A DNA stretch of 40,484 nt from a bacterium. Its GTDB lineage: Bacteria; Chloroflexota; Dormibacteria; Aeolococcales; Bog-877. Of this stretch, positions 37,436-40,484 are shown in pieces. Under the pieces are notes generated by a model, which was given only the letters and a program-made list of their open reading frames with translations, ran no database searches and had not been told where the DNA came from. The DNA is taken from the NCBI GenBank assembly GCA_021795235.1, contig JAJYPP010000025.1, forward strand, positions 1-40,484. The letters run 5' to 3'. Each line of letters starts with the position of its first letter. Position 1 is the first letter of the stretch. The position numbers were made by a program, and so were the translations under genes.

Positions 37436-38305
37436 TCAGCCGGAGCTGGAGGGCCTTGGCAGACCCATCGGGTTGGGAAACGGGATCTCTCCAGATGCAG
37501 CGATCCGCGCAGCCGCAGGCCCCAGCAGAGCCACCAGCCGCTCGAACTGCTCGTCACCGACACGCTGGTACGGTGACGCGGCGAGTTCATCGGTGCATCG
37601 TTCGATCCGGGCGAGCAACTCGCGCCCGTGGGTGGTGGGGCGGCCGTCACCGGCGAGCAGGCCTCGGGCCCTGAGGCGGTCATGCGCTGCCTGCCAGTCT
37701 TCGCATGACCATCCGCGACTGTTCTGGAACAGCTGGGGCGCCACGTCCTCGCACGCGGCGAACAGGACATGGACCTCGCACCCATCGAGGCCGGCGCCGG
37801 TGAGAAGAGCGACGTGGGCGTCACTACGATGCTCACGTAGGGTCGTGGCCGCTTGCCAGAGAGCGGCCACTGGATCGTCCGGGCGGGCAACATCGCGGTT
37901 GGCGGCAAATAGCGGCCGCCCCGCTGGGACGGCCCACCCGATGGCCGAGTCGAGGATGGGCATCGCGTCGGCTGCCAGCTGCTCGGCAGCGCGGTCGGAG
38001 ACGAGTCTGCGCAACGCGGCGGCAGCTGATGCGGCTCGAGCGTCAAGAATGTCTCGCGGGCTGGCGTAACTCCAGGCGTCGGGGATCGCCCGGCGGATCC
38101 GGGCGGGGTGGAAGTTGAAGAACGTCGCTTCAACCACGGCCGCGCCGACCTCGCCCATGGGCGAGGCCCGGCAGGCAACGTACCCCATCCAGAACCCCCT
38201 GAGACCGAGCTGGGCAGGTGCTTCCAGACATTCGGGCGAGAAGTACGTGACCGCGTTGATGGCTTCAAGCCGGTGCCAGATCACGCGCGCCAGGCTCGGA
38301 TCCAT
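37436..38305 (-). CDS. SCO6745 family protein
   Basis: A 289-aa protein of the actinobacterial SCO6745 type. It starts at ATG 38305. Landmarks are the N-terminal WHRLEAINAVTYFSPECLEA, FWMGYVACRASPMG, then VVEATFFNFHPARIRRAIPD and AWSYASP. The middle is helical, and the C-terminal part has a winged-helix-like ARGLLAGDGRPTTHGRELL. The function is not established. It converges on the MFS gene with a terminator between them. Confidence 0.85.
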   Translation of the reverse strand: MDPSLARVIWHRLEAINAVTYFSPECLEAPAQLGLRGFWMGYVACRASPMGEVGAAVVEATFFNFHPARIRRAIPDAWSYASPRDILDARAASAAAALRRLVSDRAAEQLAADAMPILDSAIGWAVPAGRPLFAANRDVARPDDPVAALWQAATTLREHRSDAHVALLTGAGLDGCEVHVLFAACEDVAPQLFQNSRGWSCEDWQAAHDRLRARGLLAGDGRPTTHGRELLARIERCTDELAASPYQRVGDEQFERLVALLGPAAARIAASGEIPFPNPMGLPRPSSSG

Positions 38306-38689
38306 GGCTCCATTATTGGCCCCCCATCTCCCGCCTTGCCCTCCCTGACCCACCGCGGGAACGTGGTCTCGGCGACGGTGCCGCTGCGGACCATGGACCC
38401 AGCCGGTGCCGCTGAGCACCTGCCCATGAGTCTTGTCGTTGGGCAACACGGTGGTCAGGGATGGCGCGCCCCACCGATGCGCTCGCGCCTCCGCCTCCGC
38501 CGAGTGCCGCCGGAGCCTGATCCAGCGTGGTGGGCTTTGCAGCCCCGACATTTCGCCCAGCGGGCCGGGCGCCTGCTGGCGCCGACCTGCGCCCTCCGCC
38601 CTCCGGGCTGCGACCTCGGCGATGATGTCTGAGCGGAGCAGGACTTGACTCGGTCAGCGCCGGTGATGCTCGTCTCCACGGGCGGCCGG
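38306..38689. other. Gene-less stretch upstream of the SCO6745-family gene
   Basis: No supported gene. It includes the promoter region of the minus-strand gene at 38305. Frames here have mixed codon use and no family pattern. Confidence 0.35.
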
Positions 38690-39008
38690 GAGCCCCTGAG
38701 TGGACCTTGATTGAGTTGCGTCCCAGGCGGTGCCTGACCCGCCGGCCTTCCGGGCGGAGGCGTGTGAAGGTACCCCGCGCGGCGTTGATGGCCGGCTGGT
38801 GCCCGGGGCAGGGGAAGTGGAGGATGTCCTCGGAGGCGAAGCTGGTGGTGAGGTGGGGGCAGATCTCGGGGGCGAACTGATCCAGCGCGGGGCGGGAGGT
38901 GACGATGACATCGGCGCTGACCACCACCTGGGCGACGACCAGTGACGACAGCCGAAGCCGGCTCGCTCGGGGACAGGGAGCACGGGATGACCCGCTTGGC
39001 CAGGGCAT
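38690..39008 (-). pseudogene. Unrecognised eroded coding sequence
   Basis: The minus frame from ATG 39008 is coding-like in its first ~90 codons, with strong third-position G/C (VVAQVVVSADVIVTSRPALD, then FAPEICPHLTTSFASEDIL, then GHQPAINAARG). It decays into a low-complexity Arg/Pro run past about 38700. I do not recognise the family. It is listed as a probable remnant because the 3' half lacks coding character and no ribosome binding site is evident. Confidence 0.3.
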
Positions 39009-39135
39009 CGAGTAGGGGCAGCCAGCGGCGGGCGGCCAGAAGATGCCGTGGAGTTAACTCGCACTCCGCTCAGCACGCCGGCCCCGCGACGGGCGCGCTG
39101 ATCAGCAACTCCTACCCGCCACCGTGCTGCGGCCG

Positions 39136-39480
39136 TCACCCCAAGTTGACTTGGCCGACCCATGTCTCGGTCGCGCCCACAGCCTGGACGGTGATGGTTG
39201 CCCGCCCGGATCCACCGGCGGAGGCGTAACGCTGGGTGCCGCCAACCACGGTGAACTCTCGGGTCACGCTTCCTATGTTGCCCAGGCAGAGCCGCGGGCC
39301 CGTCTCCTGGATCAGCAACTCGCCGGCGGCCAGCGTCCAGAGATTGGAGAAGGTGAACTTCTGGCCGCACAACGGGCTTGTGACTGGCACTTCCACGTCG
39401 AGTGCCGGTCCGACGCGAACCGATCCGAGCCCGGCGACCGGTGCGCTGCCCGACAGGGTCCGCAGCAGTGACCGCTCTTG
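39136..39480 (-). pseudogene. C-terminal fragment of a secreted beta-barrel protein
   Basis: The open frame ends at 39136. It reads CGQKFTFSNLWTLAAGELLI, then IGSVTREFTVVGGTQRYASA and GGSGRATITVQAVGATETWV, a beta-rich pattern seen in secreted actinobacterial proteins of the GGTGRYAGASGSG type. No signal peptide exists: the frame opens at a stop at 39481-39483, 34 bp before the IS607 recombinase start. The 5' end looks removed, perhaps by insertion of the IS607 element. A GTG at 39396 could start a residual 86-aa ORF. Confidence 0.5.
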
Positions 39481-39508
39481 CTAAGCGAGCACGAGTGATG
39501 CGTAATAC
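39478..39508 (+). promoter_or_regulatory. Candidate promoter of the IS607 recombinase
   Basis: TTGCTA (39478-39483) and TAATAC (39503-39508), spaced 19 nt. The -10 lies 8 nt before the GTG start, so the transcript would be leaderless or almost so. No Shine-Dalgarno is seen. Confidence 0.4.
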
Positions 39509-39516
39509 CTGGCGCC

Positions 39517-40146
39517 GTGGCACTGTTGCGACTCAAGGCGGCGGCGGAGGTGCTGGGGGTGCACCCGGTGACGTTGAGGCGTTGGGCTGACGAGGGCCGA
39601 GTGCCGGTGGTGCGCCCGGGCCGGGAACGGAGGTTCCGTAGCGAGGACTTGGACCGGTTCTTGGGCCAGGCGCCAAAGGACATGCCTCGCCGCGAGGCGC
39701 TGTATGTGCGGGTGTCGGGCACGACCGGTCAGGAGTCGTCCCTGGCCGCTCAAGAGGAGGAGCTGCGCGCCAGCTCAACTGGTGAGGTGGTGGGGGTGTT
39801 CCGGGACAGAGCTTCGGGTTTGCGAGAGCACCGCCCCGGGCTGGATCGGGTGCTGGCCATGGCCCATGCCGGCGGGATCAGCGTGGTCCGGGTCACCCAC
39901 GAGGATCGCCTCGCCCGGTTCGGCTCAGCCTGGCTGCGCCAGTTGTTGGAGAAAGACGGGGTTTTGCTGGAGGTGGCCCACCCCAAGGGGTCGGCAGGAG
40001 GGCCAGAGGAGCTGCTGGAGGACTTCACGGCCCTGGTTGCCACCTTCGCCGGACGTATGTACGGGATCCGCTCGAAAGAGGCTAAGAGGCGGCTCCTCGT
40101 CCAAGCTCAGCAGAGGGTTTCAGGAGATGACCGATCAACCGGGTAG
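39517..40146 (+). CDS. tnpA: IS607-type serine recombinase TnpA
   Basis: A 209-aa complete protein. The N-terminal MerR-like helix-turn-helix is at 5-48 (KAAAEVLGVHPVTLRRWADE, then GRERRFRSEDLDRFLG). The catalytic domain starts ALYVRVSGTTGQESSLAAQE with nucleophile Ser67, then EDRLARFGSAWL and a closing helix ATFAGRMYGIRSKEAKRR. The DNA-binding domain precedes the catalytic domain, the reversed order specific to IS607 recombinases. The GTG start at 39517 is preferred. It is distinct from the one at the left edge. The TnpB-like gene overlaps its end by 20 nt. Confidence 0.92.
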   Translation: MALLRLKAAAEVLGVHPVTLRRWADEGRVPVVRPGRERRFRSEDLDRFLGQAPKDMPRREALYVRVSGTTGQESSLAAQEEELRASSTGEVVGVFRDRASGLREHRPGLDRVLAMAHAGGISVVRVTHEDRLARFGSAWLRQLLEKDGVLLEVAHPKGSAGGPEELLEDFTALVATFAGRMYGIRSKEAKRRLLVQAQQRVSGDDRSTG

Positions 40147-40484
40147 CGCCATCGGAGTGGCGCTCACGGCCACCGCATCATGCACCGCCTTCTGCGGCCA
40201 GGATGAGCTGAGCTCGGATGCCCTTAAGCGGGCCGCCCTGGCAGAACGGGTGGAGTGGCTGGCTGAGATGGCGGCTGAGGTCACTCGCAAGCTCATCTCG
40301 GAGCACTTCAAAGATGCCGACATAGGGCGGCTGGGAGCAGGGGTTGGTCCCGACGATCGCCCCCTGCCGGCCAAAGGGTATGCGGCCATGCGCCGGCTCG
40401 GTTGGACCGCAACCTCCGATGTTCACTGTTCAGATCGGGTCCACCGCATGGGGGAGGAGGCAGCCGCCCGGCTCCTGCGCCAGG
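40127..40484 (+). CDS. IS607-associated TnpB-like protein, N-terminal part (runs off window)
   Basis: The frame from ATG 40127 (AGGAG just upstream) stays open to the window end, giving 119 residues. The start overlaps the recombinase stop, as in IS607 tnpA-tnpB pairs. Landmarks fit the N-terminus of the large IS607-associated TnpB group: LAERVEWLAEMAAEVTRKLI, GRLGAGVG, GYAAMRRLGWTAT, and SDRVHRMGEEAAARLLRQ. The catalytic RuvC region lies outside. It is probably the start of a guide-RNA-dependent nuclease-type accessory gene. Confidence 0.65.
   Translation, partial: MTDQPGSAIGVALTATASCTAFCGQDELSSDALKRAALAERVEWLAEMAAEVTRKLISEHFKDADIGRLGAGVGPDDRPLPAKGYAAMRRLGWTATSDVHCSDRVHRMGEEAAARLLRQ

Noticed and set aside
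39100..39321. 12-bp repeat GATCAGCAACTC at 39100-39111 and 39310-39321
   Set aside because: It is too short and isolated to be distinguished from chance.

Overview
This is a strongly GC-rich bacterial segment with many GTG and TTG starts and long runs of overlapping (ATGA/GTGA/TGATG) genes. No rRNA, tRNA or CRISPR array was seen. The rplI-dnaB-purA order, the Get3/ArsA-HSP20 ATPase, drug-type ABC exporters and IS607-type elements fit an uncultured high-GC soil-type lineage (Dormibacterota/Chloroflexota or Actinomycetota). I cannot fix the taxon from the sequence alone.

Region 1 (1-6168) is a mobile-element graveyard. It opens with the C-terminal end of an IS607 serine recombinase. A decayed tnpB follows, with a premature stop and a lost catalytic core, then an intact vapBC pair. 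Next comes a 3.7-kb segment bounded by two ~133-bp direct repeats (2032-2164 and 5712-5844). It holds a TnpB N-terminal fragment, a relic of an ABC permease, a peptidase E-like hydrolase and an unrecognised 519-aa protein. Just outside the second repeat is an orphan structure resembling the 3' end of a TnpB-guide (omega) RNA / IS right end.

Region 2 (6169-14237, minus) is a tightly packed nine-gene run, read right to left: DUF1232 protein, ribosomal protein L9, DnaB, PurA, a membrane-anchored BNR-repeat protein, RidA, and an ABC exporter (ATPase plus two permeases). Most junctions overlap by 4 nt.

Region 3 (14588-17292, minus) holds a PadR/HAAS-domain pair with a palindrome at the padR start, and a CCA-adding-type nucleotidyltransferase with an HD domain. 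An IclR regulator (plus strand) follows.

Region 4 (18457-25228, minus) is a second nine-gene run: a C-terminally anchored membrane protein, a Get3/ArsA ATPase with an HSP20-like tail, a 77-aa protein, an M50 metalloprotease, a NUDIX hydrolase, a cation antiporter, a lipoprotein, endonuclease IV and a ROK sugar kinase. A tail-anchored-looking protein immediately upstream of a Get3 homologue is the most suggestive functional arrangement in the window.

Region 5 (25229-35011) has a gene-poor 0.7 kb, a second vapBC, an SPFH/stomatin gene with a minimal NfeD domain, a MazF-like remnant, a HAD phosphatase-YchF pair, a DEAD-box helicase, and a two-gene ABC exporter with a membrane protein.

Region 6 (35330-40484) has a divergent CGNR-regulator/MFS-exporter pair, an SCO6745-family protein, an eroded stretch, a secreted-protein fragment and, at the right edge, a second IS607-type recombinase with the start of its TnpB-like partner.
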